DNA of 64,000 bases. It comes from an uncultured Paracoccaceae bacterium. Its GTDB lineage: Bacteria; Pseudomonadota; Alphaproteobacteria; Rhodobacterales; Rhodobacteraceae. Positions 33,868 through 42,500 of this stretch are shown piece by piece (the first letter of the stretch is position 1; every line of letters begins with the position of its first letter). The position numbers and the translations under genes were made by a program. The notes under the pieces were generated by a model. It worked only from the letters and a program-made list of their open reading frames with translations. It was not told the origin of the DNA and did not search any database. Location of the stretch: contig CANMIX010000006.1 in NCBI GenBank assembly GCA_947497985.1, forward strand, positions 186,001 through 250,000, read 5' to 3'.

Positions 33868-34626
33868 TTACGCTCCTGTGCGTACCAATTTGCCATCCAC
33901 CATATGGATGCCGCATTCTTCTTTGTTCTCACCGCGCCAACGTCCAGCGCGCGGGTCTTCGCCGTCCTTTACCGGTGTGGTGCATGGCGCACAACCGATC
34001 GACGGATAGCCCTTGGCCACCAGCGGATGACGGGGCAGGCGGTTTTCATCCATATAGACGCGCACGTCTTCTGGCGCCCAATGGGCCAGCGGGTTGATCT
34101 TCATCCGGCCGGTGCCTTGCTCGATCTCAAAGAATTCGAGCGCGGCGCGGGTGCCGGCCTGAAACCGCTTGCGGCCGGTGATCCAGCCATCATAGCCGTC
34201 TAGCGCTTTGGCCAGTGGAACGGTCTTACGCAACGTACAGCAGGCGTCTTTGTCGCTGAAACGTAAGGCGCCATAAGGGTCCTTTTCAGCGATATCATCG
34301 GCCTTGATGATCTTGACGTTGCGCAGCCCCAGGCGTTCGCTGACTTCCTGCTGATAAAGCAGGGTTTCGGTGAACAAGAGTTCCGTATCCACAAACACCA
34401 CCGGTGTGTCCGGGTCGATAACGGCCGCCATGTGCAACAACACCACGGATTCCGCGCCAAAACTGGACACGAGGGCGATGTTGCCCGCCTCTCGCAGGGC
34501 GCCTTGCATGACCGACGTGGCTGAGTGGTGCCGGTAGCGGGCGTTAAGCTCCGCTACCTTTTCAGCCAGAGCCCGGTCAGCATCGCTGAGCGCCTCGGGT
34601 TGGAGTGGTTCCGCTGATGTGAACAT
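33868..34626 (-). CDS. cysH: Adenylyl-sulfate (APS) reductase, assimilatory
   Basis: 252 residues. VSSFGAESVVLLHM is the P-loop-like sulfate nucleotide site. The paired cysteines in DACCTLRK and the CAPC in GCAPCTTP form the CC-X(about 80)-CxxC iron-sulfur motif that marks APS, not PAPS, reductases. The catalytic Cys is in ECGIH near the C-terminus. It reduces APS to sulfite with thioredoxin. It is the fourth gene of the operon, five bases after cysI. Confidence 0.93.
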   Translation of the reverse strand: MFTSAEPLQPEALSDADRALAEKVAELNARYRHHSATSVMQGALREAGNIALVSSFGAESVVLLHMAAVIDPDTPVVFVDTELLFTETLLYQQEVSERLGLRNVKIIKADDIAEKDPYGALRFSDKDACCTLRKTVPLAKALDGYDGWITGRKRFQAGTRAALEFFEIEQGTGRMKINPLAHWAPEDVRVYMDENRLPRHPLVAKGYPSIGCAPCTTPVKDGEDPRAGRWRGENKEECGIHMVDGKLVRTGA

Positions 34627-34631
34627 GAGCC

Positions 34632-36296
34632 TTAGGCCACTTTCTTTTCACTGTCGGGGTAAAGTGCGGCTTTGAACGGTGCCATGCCAACCCGGCGGTA
34701 TGTTTCGAGGAAGGTCTCATCCGCAGTCTCGCGCACTTCAAGATAGGCTTTGATAATGCGTTCAACGGCTGGAATGATCTCATCATAGGCAAAGCCCGGA
34801 CCGGTTCGTGTGCCAACCGCAGCTGTTTCAGTGCCGTCACCACCCAGAGTGATCTGGTAGTTTTCAACACCCGCACGGTCGAGACCAAGGATGCCGATAT
34901 GACCCACGTGGTGGTGACCACAGGCGTTGATGCAGCCCGAGATCTTGATCTTCAGCTCACCCACTTCGTGTTCCAGCTTCAACTCGTCAAAGCGGGAGGC
35001 GATTTCCTGGGCAACCGGGATCGAGCGGGCGGTGGCCAGCGCGCAATAGTCCATGCCGGGGCAGGCGATGATGTCCGAGATCAGACCGACGTTTGCGGTG
35101 GCCAGACCGGCTTCCTTCAGAGCGGCGTGGATCGCGGGCAGGTCGGATTTGTGGACATGCGGCAGGATCACGTTCTGCTCGTGGCTGATGCGCAATTCAC
35201 CATAGGCGTATTGCTCGGCCAGATCGGCCATGAGGTTCATCTGCTCAGCGGTTGCATCACCCGGTGTCTGGCCATGCGCCTTGATCGAGATGGTTACGAT
35301 CGCGTGGTCATCCTTGCGGTGCTCGGCCAGGTTGGTGTCAACCCAAGCGCGGAACACAGGATCAGAGCCATAGGCCGCATCATAACCCTCGGTGCTGCCG
35401 TCGCGGAAATCGGGCGCTGCGAAATGCGTCTCAATCTCTTTCAGCAGCTCCTGATCGGTGCCGTCAAATTCGGCGCGACGCTGGATGAACTGCTCTTCGA
35501 CCATCTCGCGATAGGTGTCGATGCCGTTTTCCTGCACGGTGATCTTGATGCGAGCTTTGTACTTGTTATCGCGGCGACCCAGAATGTTGTAAACGGCCAG
35601 AACCGCTTCCAAGTAGGGCAGCAGATCTTCTTGCGGCAGGAAGTCACGCAGCACTTTGCCGATCATCGGGGTACGGCCCAGACCGCCACCAACGATGACT
35701 TCGAAACCTGCAACACCGTCACGTTCGATCATGCGCAGACCCACGTCATGCGCTTTGGTCACGGCGCGGTCGTTCGGGCTGCCGGTGATGGCAATTTTGA
35801 ACTTACGGCCCAGGAACTGGAATTCCGGGTGGTCGGTGGACCACTGGCGGATCAGCTCAGCGATGGGACGCGGATCTTTGATCTCATCCGCGGCAGCACC
35901 GGCAAAATGGTCCGAGGTCACGTTACGGATGGTGTTGCCCGAGGTCTGGATCGCGTGCAGGCCAACCGAGCCGAGCGCGTCCAGCATGTCTGGCACGTCT
36001 TTCAGTTTTGGCCAGTTGTACTGGATGTTCTGACGGGTGGTGAAGTGGCCGTAGCCCTTGTCCCATTTCTGTGCGAGCAGCGCCAGAGTGCGCATCTGAT
36101 CCGGGTTCAGGGTGCCATAAGGGATCGCAACACGCAGCATATAGGCGTGCAGCTGCAAATAGAGACCGTTCATCAGACGCAGCGGGCGGAATTCTTCTTC
36201 GGTCAGGGAGCCGTCAATGCGGCGCTCAACCTGGCCACGGAACTGCGCGTTACGCTCGGCCAAAAAGGCGGTGTCGAATGCGTTATACTTATACAT
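34632..36296 (-). CDS. cysI: Sulfite reductase hemoprotein (nitrite/sulfite reductase fold)
   Basis: 554 residues. Two repeated ferredoxin-like halves are present, with RTGPGFAYDE near the end and the siroheme/4Fe-4S ligands CPGMDYC and CINAC (about residues 430-470, CX5C ... CX3C). It reduces sulfite to sulfide. Start 36296 (MYKYNAFDTAF) overlaps the DUF2849 stop by 8 bp; a 42-codon upstream extension is only the DUF2849 gene in another frame. No CysJ-type flavoprotein is encoded here; the nearby ferredoxin-NADP reductase suggests a ferredoxin-fed enzyme. Confidence 0.94.
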   Translation of the reverse strand: MYKYNAFDTAFLAERNAQFRGQVERRIDGSLTEEEFRPLRLMNGLYLQLHAYMLRVAIPYGTLNPDQMRTLALLAQKWDKGYGHFTTRQNIQYNWPKLKDVPDMLDALGSVGLHAIQTSGNTIRNVTSDHFAGAAADEIKDPRPIAELIRQWSTDHPEFQFLGRKFKIAITGSPNDRAVTKAHDVGLRMIERDGVAGFEVIVGGGLGRTPMIGKVLRDFLPQEDLLPYLEAVLAVYNILGRRDNKYKARIKITVQENGIDTYREMVEEQFIQRRAEFDGTDQELLKEIETHFAAPDFRDGSTEGYDAAYGSDPVFRAWVDTNLAEHRKDDHAIVTISIKAHGQTPGDATAEQMNLMADLAEQYAYGELRISHEQNVILPHVHKSDLPAIHAALKEAGLATANVGLISDIIACPGMDYCALATARSIPVAQEIASRFDELKLEHEVGELKIKISGCINACGHHHVGHIGILGLDRAGVENYQITLGGDGTETAAVGTRTGPGFAYDEIIPAVERIIKAYLEVRETADETFLETYRRVGMAPFKAALYPDSEKKVA

Positions 36297-36597
36297 CGGC
36301 TTCGGCCTCCTGTTTGCCGTGGCTATAGTTCGAGGGACCTGTACGGCGGAACTCTTCGCGGAAATGCGTAGGTTCGGGACCGTTGGGGCCTTCTTTGGCG
36401 TCGGCGAGATAGGCGCCAACAATTACGAGATTGTGCTTTTCTGCTTCCAGCAGGCGCAGCGGGGCGATGGCCTCGTCTGTAATCAACTCGGCTTCGGACA
36501 ATGTACGTGTCCAGCTGTTTTCCGCTGTGAAATAGATCACATCACCTTCGAGCAGGTCATTGGCGGTCACCACTTTGGGCGTAAAGGGGCGTGGCAT
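36289..36597 (-). CDS. DUF2849 protein
   Basis: 102 residues. The family stretch DLLEGDVIYFTAENSW, then TLSEAELITDEAIA and VVGAYL-type VIVGAYLADA, is clear. Found with cysI in alphaproteobacteria; function not known, possibly small partner or regulator of sulfite reductase. It starts on the last base of the cobA stop codon (TAATG at 36595-36599) and ends inside cysI. Confidence 0.87.
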   Translation of the reverse strand: MPRPFTPKVVTANDLLEGDVIYFTAENSWTRTLSEAELITDEAIAPLRLLEAEKHNLVIVGAYLADAKEGPNGPEPTHFREEFRRTGPSNYSHGKQEAEADV

Positions 36598-37415
36598 TAT
36601 GCGAGCTCCATTTGCAAATCATAAAGGGCGGCGGCGCTTTCGCGCGGTGCAAGCCCGAGTAGGGTGAGGGCAGGGCCTTCAAAGGCGGCTTCTGCCAGAT
36701 CTTGGGGCAGGCGGTCCAGCGTTGTTTCAAGAACGCGTTGATTGGAGCGCGAGGCATTTTCGACAATTGTCACAGGTGTCGCACGATCTGCGCCATGCAT
36801 GATCAGTCGACCCTGCACGAAACGAGCGGATTTCTTGCCCATGTAGACAGCAGCGACCTGGCCGGGACGTGCAAGTGCAGCCCAGTCGTGATCCGCAAAA
36901 CCTTTCATATCGTGCCCGGTCATGAACCGAACCGAAGTATTGCGCCCACGTTGGGTCAGGCTTTGCCCAATGCCCGCCACGGCGGCCGAGGCGGCAGTGA
37001 TGCCCGGAACAATCTGATAGCTGACACCGGCGTCTTCGCAGGCGGCGACTTCTTCGTCCAGACGGCCAAAAATGGTGGGATCGCCGGACTTCAGACGCAC
37101 AACCTTCAGACCGGCTTGTGCATGGGCAACCAGACGTGCGCAGATCTCTTCCTGGGTGACTTGGGGGCCAAAGCCCTCTTTGCCGACGTTTTCAAGCTGT
37201 GCCTGATCACCAGCCAGTTCCAGGATTTCCCGACTGACCAGACGGTCATACAGGATCACATCCGCCTGTTGCAGCGATTTGAGCGCTTTGACCGTTAAAA
37301 GGTCCGCGTCACCCGGGCCCGATCCGACAAACGCGACAGCACCGGGCACCAGACAAAACCGACCACGCCCGGGCGCGATATCAGCTTTGGTGGTATATGT
37401 GCGATCAATGGTCAT
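36597..37415 (-). CDS. cobA: Uroporphyrinogen-III C-methyltransferase
   Basis: 272 residues. VAFVGSGPGDADLLTVKAL, VILYDRLVS, RLKSGDPTIFGR and YQIVPGITAASAA are the SUMT motifs. It makes precorrin-2, the precursor of the siroheme used by cysI. No oxidase/chelatase (CysG N-terminal) domain is fused. Start 37415 (MTIDRTYTT) is preferred over a start 22 codons earlier, because the extension reads into the promoter region. First gene of the five-gene operon. Confidence 0.92.
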   Translation of the reverse strand: MTIDRTYTTKADIAPGRGRFCLVPGAVAFVGSGPGDADLLTVKALKSLQQADVILYDRLVSREILELAGDQAQLENVGKEGFGPQVTQEEICARLVAHAQAGLKVVRLKSGDPTIFGRLDEEVAACEDAGVSYQIVPGITAASAAVAGIGQSLTQRGRNTSVRFMTGHDMKGFADHDWAALARPGQVAAVYMGKKSARFVQGRLIMHGADRATPVTIVENASRSNQRVLETTLDRLPQDLAEAAFEGPALTLLGLAPRESAAALYDLQMELA

Positions 37416-37456
37416 CCATATGGTCCCGTGTTGTGTTTGACTTGCTAGTAGATATA

Positions 37457-37509
37457 GGAAATATTCCCCCTTGCCCGCCATATGTAAGAAAAAATAAGGA
37501 TGAATATTC
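37457..37509. promoter_or_regulatory. Candidate Lrp-type operators between cobA and the Lrp gene
   Basis: GGAAATATTCC (37457-37467) and GAATATTC (37502-37509) are two related A/T-centred palindromes, about 43 bp centre to centre. They sit in the shared promoter region of the divergent cobA operon and the Lrp-family gene. Confidence 0.45.
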
Positions 37510-37561
37510 TAAGGGTTTTGGCGCGTGGAATGGTTTGTCCTGAAAAGGAAGGAAAACTGGA

Positions 37562-38029
37562 ATGACGGTGCGGATTGACGGGACGGATCGGAAAATTTTG
37601 GCCGAGCTGCAGCGCGATGCAGGGCAGTCTTTGGACGAAATTGCGCGTCAGGTCGGCAGTTCCAAGACGCCAGTCTGGAATCGTATTCGAAAATTGAAGG
37701 ATGCGGGGGTCATCAAACAGCAGACGTTTTTGCTGGATGCCGAGGCTCTGGGGTATGAGGCGTGTTTCTTTGTGCTGATCCGCACATCCGAGCATGAGGC
37801 GGACTGGCAGGCAAAATTCCTGAAGGCGCTGCAGGACCGCGCCGAAGTTCAGGAGGCGCATCGCCTGGCCGGTGATATTGATTACATTATCAAAGTGCGG
37901 GTGCAAAACGCGCGAGCCTATGACAAGTTCTATCAGGCGCTGATCTCGGAAGTGCGGGTGCACAATGTGACCGCGCTGTTGTCGATGGAAGAGATCAAGT
38001 CCACCACCATGCTGCCGCTTGGCGATTAA
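37562..38029 (+). CDS. Lrp/AsnC family regulator, probable regulator of the cys operon
   Basis: 155 residues. N-terminal winged helix-turn-helix (DRKILAELQRDAGQSLDEIA, VGSSKTPVWNRIRKL) and C-terminal RAM effector domain ending VTALLSMEEIKSTTMLPL. AGGAAGG lies upstream of the ATG. It is divergent from the sulfate-assimilation operon, so control of that operon, possibly with a sulfur amino acid as ligand, is likely; this is from context only. Confidence 0.9.
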   Translation: MTVRIDGTDRKILAELQRDAGQSLDEIARQVGSSKTPVWNRIRKLKDAGVIKQQTFLLDAEALGYEACFFVLIRTSEHEADWQAKFLKALQDRAEVQEAHRLAGDIDYIIKVRVQNARAYDKFYQALISEVRVHNVTALLSMEEIKSTTMLPLGD

Positions 38030-38038
38030 CGGGGCGCG

Positions 38039-39223
38039 CTAACCTTTGGTGACCTGCAATTCAGGGAAGCCGTGAAAGTGGTAGCTGTCGGCAAATTCCG
38101 GCATCTCCGCCAGTTTTAGATCCGGACAGCGGGTCAAAAGGATCGGCAGCGCGATCTGCATTTCCATCCGGGCCAGCGGCGCGCCAACGCAGAAGTGCAG
38201 ACCGCCGCCAAAGGATTTGTTCACCTTGGGACGCCGGGTCGGGTCGAACTCTTCCGCGCGTGGGCAGGCATCCGGGTCTCGGTTGGCGGCAGCCAGCAAC
38301 AATGCCACTTGATCGCCGCGTTTGAAGGTATGGCCGAACATCTCAACCTCTTCATAGGCGTAGCGCGTGAACATATGCAGCGGCGGGTCATAACGCAGGA
38401 TTTCTTCGACCAGGTTTTCGATGCCGTCGGGGCTGATCCAATCGGTCTTCCATCCCTGCTGCAGCATGATCCGCAACCCATTGCCAAGTGAAGACACCGT
38501 GGCCTCGTGACCTGCATTCAGCAGCAGGATACAGGTGCTGATCAATTCTTCTTCGCTAAGGGCATCGCCTTTCTCTTCGGCTTCGATCAACCGGGTAATC
38601 AGATCATCGCGGGGCGTTGTTCGCCGCAGGTCGATCTGGTCGCGCAGATAGGTGCTGAAGGCGGCAGAGGCTTGTGCGGCAGCGTCTTCGACTGCGCGGG
38701 TGCGACCGGCCTGATACATGGCCACAATCGCGTTGGACCACTCCACCAATTGCAGCGCGTCTTTTTCAGGAACCCCAAGAAGGCGGCAAATGGTGATCGC
38801 CGGAACCTGCACGCAATAGGCGCGCAAGACATCAAACGGGGTGTCCGGAAACTGGTCGATCAGCTGATGACATAAGGCTTCGATGTCGCCACGCAAGCTT
38901 TCTACCGCACGTGAGGTAAAGGCGCGCAGAACCAGTTTGCGCAGCCGCGTGTGGCGCGGCGGTTCCGCATCCAACATCGAATGGGCCTCGACCGCCATAA
39001 AAGGGGCAAGATGCGTGGGCGTGTTTTGCACCATCTCATCCGGGCGTTCGCGGCCAAACCGGCGATCGCGCAGCAACATATGGACCGCGCTGTGGGAAAA
39101 GGCTGCAACCATGCCGTAGTCCTGCCAGATATGCAGCGGCCCCTGTTCGCGTGCACGGGCGTAGAACGGATAAGGGTTCTGAACAAAAGCCGGATCGGTT
39201 GGGGATTGATGCAACGTTTTCAT
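38039..39223 (-). CDS. Cytochrome P450
   Basis: 394 residues. I-helix AGHEAT (about residue 240), the ExxR motif in EEILRYDPP, and the haem loop FGGGLHFCVGAPLAR with Cys about residue 341. It is a bacterial class I P450 needing separate ferredoxin partners; the substrate is unknown. The ATG at 39223 is used; a GTG six codons upstream (39241) is possible. Convergent with the Lrp gene (10 bp apart), divergent from dctB (61 bp). Confidence 0.92.
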   Translation of the reverse strand: MKTLHQSPTDPAFVQNPYPFYARAREQGPLHIWQDYGMVAAFSHSAVHMLLRDRRFGRERPDEMVQNTPTHLAPFMAVEAHSMLDAEPPRHTRLRKLVLRAFTSRAVESLRGDIEALCHQLIDQFPDTPFDVLRAYCVQVPAITICRLLGVPEKDALQLVEWSNAIVAMYQAGRTRAVEDAAAQASAAFSTYLRDQIDLRRTTPRDDLITRLIEAEEKGDALSEEELISTCILLLNAGHEATVSSLGNGLRIMLQQGWKTDWISPDGIENLVEEILRYDPPLHMFTRYAYEEVEMFGHTFKRGDQVALLLAAANRDPDACPRAEEFDPTRRPKVNKSFGGGLHFCVGAPLARMEMQIALPILLTRCPDLKLAEMPEFADSYHFHGFPELQVTKG

Positions 39224-39284
39224 ATTCAAAGTCTTTGCCACGATCTCTGGTCAATGCAAAGCGCGCTTTGATAGGGTGCCGCCT

Positions 39285-41039
39285 ATGGGAAAGCTTATCG
39301 AAAATCGTTTGGCCATCATTCTGGGCTTTTTGGCGGCGGTCGCCACGTTGACCGCGGTTGTCTGGACCTACGGGTTTCGTCAGGCGCTGGACGGGCTGGC
39401 GCAACGTACGGCTGCGGATCTGGAACTGGCGTCGGACCGGGTTGTGTCGCAATTGCAGGTCTACCAAGAGCTGGCGGTTTTGATGGCGGACCATCCGGAA
39501 GTGCGCCGTTTGGCCGCCGGAGAGCCATCTGAGAACATCGTAGAATTCTTGCAGGCGGCCGCAGATAAAACGGCGGCGCTGGATGTGTTTTTTGTGGATC
39601 ACACCGGGCACCCCACAGCGCAGGATCCGGATCGGTCAGGACGGGACGTCCGCGACACGCGGTTGTTTCGTCGGGTCATGCAAGGGTCCTTGGGTACCGG
39701 TTATTCCGTGCTTTCGCCTGGCGCGCGGCGCACCTATTCCTTTGCGGCACCGATATTCAAAGGCAACCATGTGCAAGGCGCATTGGTGGTTGTTGCCGAT
39801 GTCGAAGACGTTGAGCAAACCTGGCGCGGATCGCTTCCGGCCGTGTTCTTTACCAATGATGACAATCAGATCTTTATCTCGAACCGGCCCGAGCTGCTGC
39901 ATTGGCAGCGATCAAGTGACTCGCAACGCCTCTATGACAGTCACGGTGTTGAACGGTCGATCCGGCAAATTTTTGTAGGGGGGCACAGCCTGTGGATGTC
40001 GTCCTTCAACGCCTACCTGCCAGAGACGGCGCTGCACCAGTCGGTCAACCTGCCGGTTCTTGGTCTGGTGGGGGAAATTCTGGTGGACGTGAGACCGGCG
40101 CACCGTCTGGCCACATTGCAGGCGGCGACGGTGATGGCACTGTGTCTGGCATTTGGTGCCTTGTTGTATCTGGCGATGGAGCGACGGCGCACGCTGGCGC
40201 AGGCCAATGCGGAACTGGAGGTGCGGGTTGCAACCCGGACACATGAGCTGACGAAGACCAACCTTCATCTACGCCGCGAGGTGCGCGAACGCGAGGAGGC
40301 CGAAGCAGCTTTGACCCGCGCACAGGAAGATCTGGTCCAGGCGGGGAAGCTGTCGGCGTTGGGGCAGATGTCGGCTGGGATCAGCCACGAATTGAACCAG
40401 CCCTTGATGGCGATCCGACAGTTTGCGGAAAACGGATCAGCCTTTTTGGAACGTGGCAAAGGGGACCGTGCGGGGGAAAACCTGACCCGGATCGCGGATC
40501 TGTCGGCGCGGATGGCACGGATAATCAAGAACCTGCGCGCCTTTGCCCGCAATGAAAGCGAACCTGTTGGGCGCGTGGATCTGGTCGACGTTATATCGAC
40601 GGCGGTGGAATTGACCGAACCACGGTTGAAGGCCGACCGTATCAAGATGGACTGGGTGCCTGCGGCCTACGCAATGCCGGTCTACGCGCTGGGCGGAGAG
40701 GTGCGGTTGGGGCAGGTGTTTGTGAACCTGATCAACAATGCGGCTGATGCGATGATGGGGCAGGACGAACGCCTGATCCGTATCGACATCACCCGAGGCC
40801 CTAAATTGACTGTGGGCGTGCGTGATATGGGCCCGGGTCTGAAGGAGCCTGAAAAAGTGTTTGAGCCGTTTTATTCGACCAAAGACGTCGGAGCCAGCGA
40901 CGAGGGCATGGGGTTGGGCTTGTCGATCTCTTACGGTTTGGTGCAAAGCTTTGGCGGCAATATTCGTGGTGTGAACACCGAACAGGGCGCGTTATTTACC
41001 GTCGAATTGGATTATTGGACCGAGGAAGGTGAGGTATGA
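39285..41039 (+). CDS. dctB: C4-dicarboxylate sensor histidine kinase DctB
   Basis: 584 residues. Two membrane segments (about 9-29 and 278-297) enclose a periplasmic PAS/CACHE-like sensor domain (VFFVDHTGHPTAQDP, GYSVLSPGARRTYSFAAPI). A cytoplasmic coiled coil follows, then the dimerisation domain with His in GISHELNQPL (about residue 368), and the ATPase domain with LINNAADAM, the G1 box DMGPGL and GMGLGLSIS. Start ATG 39285 has AGGG 8 bases upstream; a GTG three codons earlier is possible. It overlaps dctD (ATGA). Confidence 0.92.
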   Translation: MGKLIENRLAIILGFLAAVATLTAVVWTYGFRQALDGLAQRTAADLELASDRVVSQLQVYQELAVLMADHPEVRRLAAGEPSENIVEFLQAAADKTAALDVFFVDHTGHPTAQDPDRSGRDVRDTRLFRRVMQGSLGTGYSVLSPGARRTYSFAAPIFKGNHVQGALVVVADVEDVEQTWRGSLPAVFFTNDDNQIFISNRPELLHWQRSSDSQRLYDSHGVERSIRQIFVGGHSLWMSSFNAYLPETALHQSVNLPVLGLVGEILVDVRPAHRLATLQAATVMALCLAFGALLYLAMERRRTLAQANAELEVRVATRTHELTKTNLHLRREVREREEAEAALTRAQEDLVQAGKLSALGQMSAGISHELNQPLMAIRQFAENGSAFLERGKGDRAGENLTRIADLSARMARIIKNLRAFARNESEPVGRVDLVDVISTAVELTEPRLKADRIKMDWVPAAYAMPVYALGGEVRLGQVFVNLINNAADAMMGQDERLIRIDITRGPKLTVGVRDMGPGLKEPEKVFEPFYSTKDVGASDEGMGLGLSISYGLVQSFGGNIRGVNTEQGALFTVELDYWTEEGEV

Positions 41040-42265
41040 CGCGCAAAGTGTTGTTGGTCGATGATGACGCCGCCGTGCGGGATGCGCTGGGCCAGACGTT
41101 GGAATTGGCCGAGCTGGCCCCTTCCACCCATGCGTCGTTTGTGGCGGCCAAGGACCATATCACCGCCGATTTCCCCGGTGTGATCCTGTCGGATATTCGC
41201 ATGCCGGGCCGCGATGGGTTTCACCTGTTGGACTACGCTTTGGAGGTTGATCCGGAACTGCCAGTGATTTTGCTGACGGGGGAAGGGGACATTCCGATGG
41301 CGGTGCGTGCCATGTCAAAAGGGGCGTTTGATTTCCTGGAAAAACCCTGTGCGTCAGCTGATCTATTGGCCGTGCTTGAGCGTGCATTGCGTACGCGCGC
41401 CTTGGTGTTGGAAAATCGTGCGCTGAAACACAAACTGGAGACTGGTGATGCGGCCGCGCGGTTGCTGTTTGGCACCTCCATCCAAGCCGAGGAGCTGCGC
41501 AAACGTGCGCGATCGGTGGCGCCAACCCGCGCCGAAGTGTTGGTTACTGGGGCACCGGGCAGTGGGATCTCTAAGGTGGCCGAAGTCATTCACCTGATGT
41601 CGCCCGCGGCGTCCGGGCCGTTTGTGAAGCGCGCGGCTGCTTCCATTTCTGCAGAAGATGTGGGGATATTGTGTAAAGAGGCGGATCAGGGATCGTTGTT
41701 CCTGGATGAAGTTCAGACGATGTCAGCCGAAGCCCAATATGCGGTTCTCGACGCGTTGGAACATAAAGCCGCAACACGTATCATCGCTGGAACCACAGGT
41801 GATCTTTTGCAGTTGGTCAAAGAGGACAGGTTCAACGCCGACCTGTTTTACCGATTAGATGTGATGCGAGTGCGTATCCCGGCCTTGGCGGAACGTCCTG
41901 CCGATATTCCGATCCTATTTCGCCACTATGTGGCGCAGGCTGCGGAACAGGCGGGGATTGCAGCACCCGATATTTCGCCGGACTATTTGACGGCGTTGAT
42001 GACGCGAGACTGGCCCGGCAATGCGCGATCTTTGATGTCGGCGGCCATGCGTTTTGTCCTTGGTATGCCAGAAGAAGTGAGCGAGGCCGCTGAGCTGGGC
42101 TTGGCCGAGCAGATGGCGCAAGTGGAGCGTTCGCTTTTAATCGCAGCACTTGGACGGCAGAACGGTCGCGCGGCGGCGGCCGCGCAGTCGCTGAAGGTGC
42201 CGCGCAAGACCTTTTACGACAAGCTTGCGCGCTATGGGATTCGCCCCGAAGACTACCGGCGCTAA
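41036..42265 (+). CDS. dctD: DctD-type response regulator with degenerate AAA+ domain, no GAFTGA loop
   Basis: 409 residues. Receiver domain with phospho-acceptor Asp53 (VILSDIRMPG) and Lys103. The central domain has a disturbed Walker A (GAPGSGIS, Ile178 at the Lys position) and an intact Walker B (GSLFLDEVQ, 219-227). The stretch where sigma-54 activators carry GAFTGA is missing: FVKRAAASISAEDV runs straight into GILCKEADQGS. The C-terminal Fis-type helix-turn-helix is intact (GRAAAAAQSLKVPRKTFYDKL). Known: R. capsulatus NtrC also lacks GAFTGA and works without sigma-54. Inferred: the same here, acting at the two sites just downstream. Confidence 0.9.
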   Translation: MTRKVLLVDDDAAVRDALGQTLELAELAPSTHASFVAAKDHITADFPGVILSDIRMPGRDGFHLLDYALEVDPELPVILLTGEGDIPMAVRAMSKGAFDFLEKPCASADLLAVLERALRTRALVLENRALKHKLETGDAAARLLFGTSIQAEELRKRARSVAPTRAEVLVTGAPGSGISKVAEVIHLMSPAASGPFVKRAAASISAEDVGILCKEADQGSLFLDEVQTMSAEAQYAVLDALEHKAATRIIAGTTGDLLQLVKEDRFNADLFYRLDVMRVRIPALAERPADIPILFRHYVAQAAEQAGIAAPDISPDYLTALMTRDWPGNARSLMSAAMRFVLGMPEEVSEAAELGLAEQMAQVERSLLIAALGRQNGRAAAAAQSLKVPRKTFYDKLARYGIRPEDYRR

Positions 42266-42269
42266 CATC

Positions 42270-42287
42270 TGTGCGGATTTCCGCACA
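42270..42287. promoter_or_regulatory. DctD binding site 1
   Basis: TGTGCGGATTTCCGCACA: arms TGTGCGG and CCGCACA around ATTT. It resembles known DctD upstream activator sequences and starts 5 bp after the dctD stop. Confidence 0.7.
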
Positions 42288-42293
42288 AACGGA

Positions 42294-42327
42294 TTTTAAC
42301 CTGTGCGGATTTTCGCACAGGTTAAAA
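42294..42327. promoter_or_regulatory. DctD binding site 2 within a 14-bp inverted repeat
   Basis: Core CTGTGCG-N6-CGCACAG (42301-42320), nested in perfect 14-bp arms TTTTAACCTGTGCG (42294-42307) and CGCACAGGTTAAAA (42314-42327). Site centres are about 32 bp apart, near three helical turns. They lie about 190 bp before dctP. No -24/-12 sigma-54 promoter is visible downstream. Confidence 0.7.
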
Positions 42328-42500
42328 AGTAGACGCTCTGCTTCTGTGTTTGCGCAATAAATACGTCTTTGAAAATAATAGGTAAATCTTTTCGAATCCC
42401 ATCGGCTCGAATCAATCGTTGTGAGACGGCACGCATTCGAACAGTTTGACCTCTGAGCCTCCGTTTCAACGGGGGTAGGGATTTTTATTGGGAGGTAAAC

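Noticed and set aside
34899-36371. Plus-strand frame of 490 codons opposite cysI
   Set aside because: Antisense of a clear sulfite reductase; His/Gln/Val-rich, no motif.
42360-42480. Sigma-54 promoter before dctP
   Set aside because: GGCACG occurs near 42430, but the TTGC element does not follow at the proper distance.
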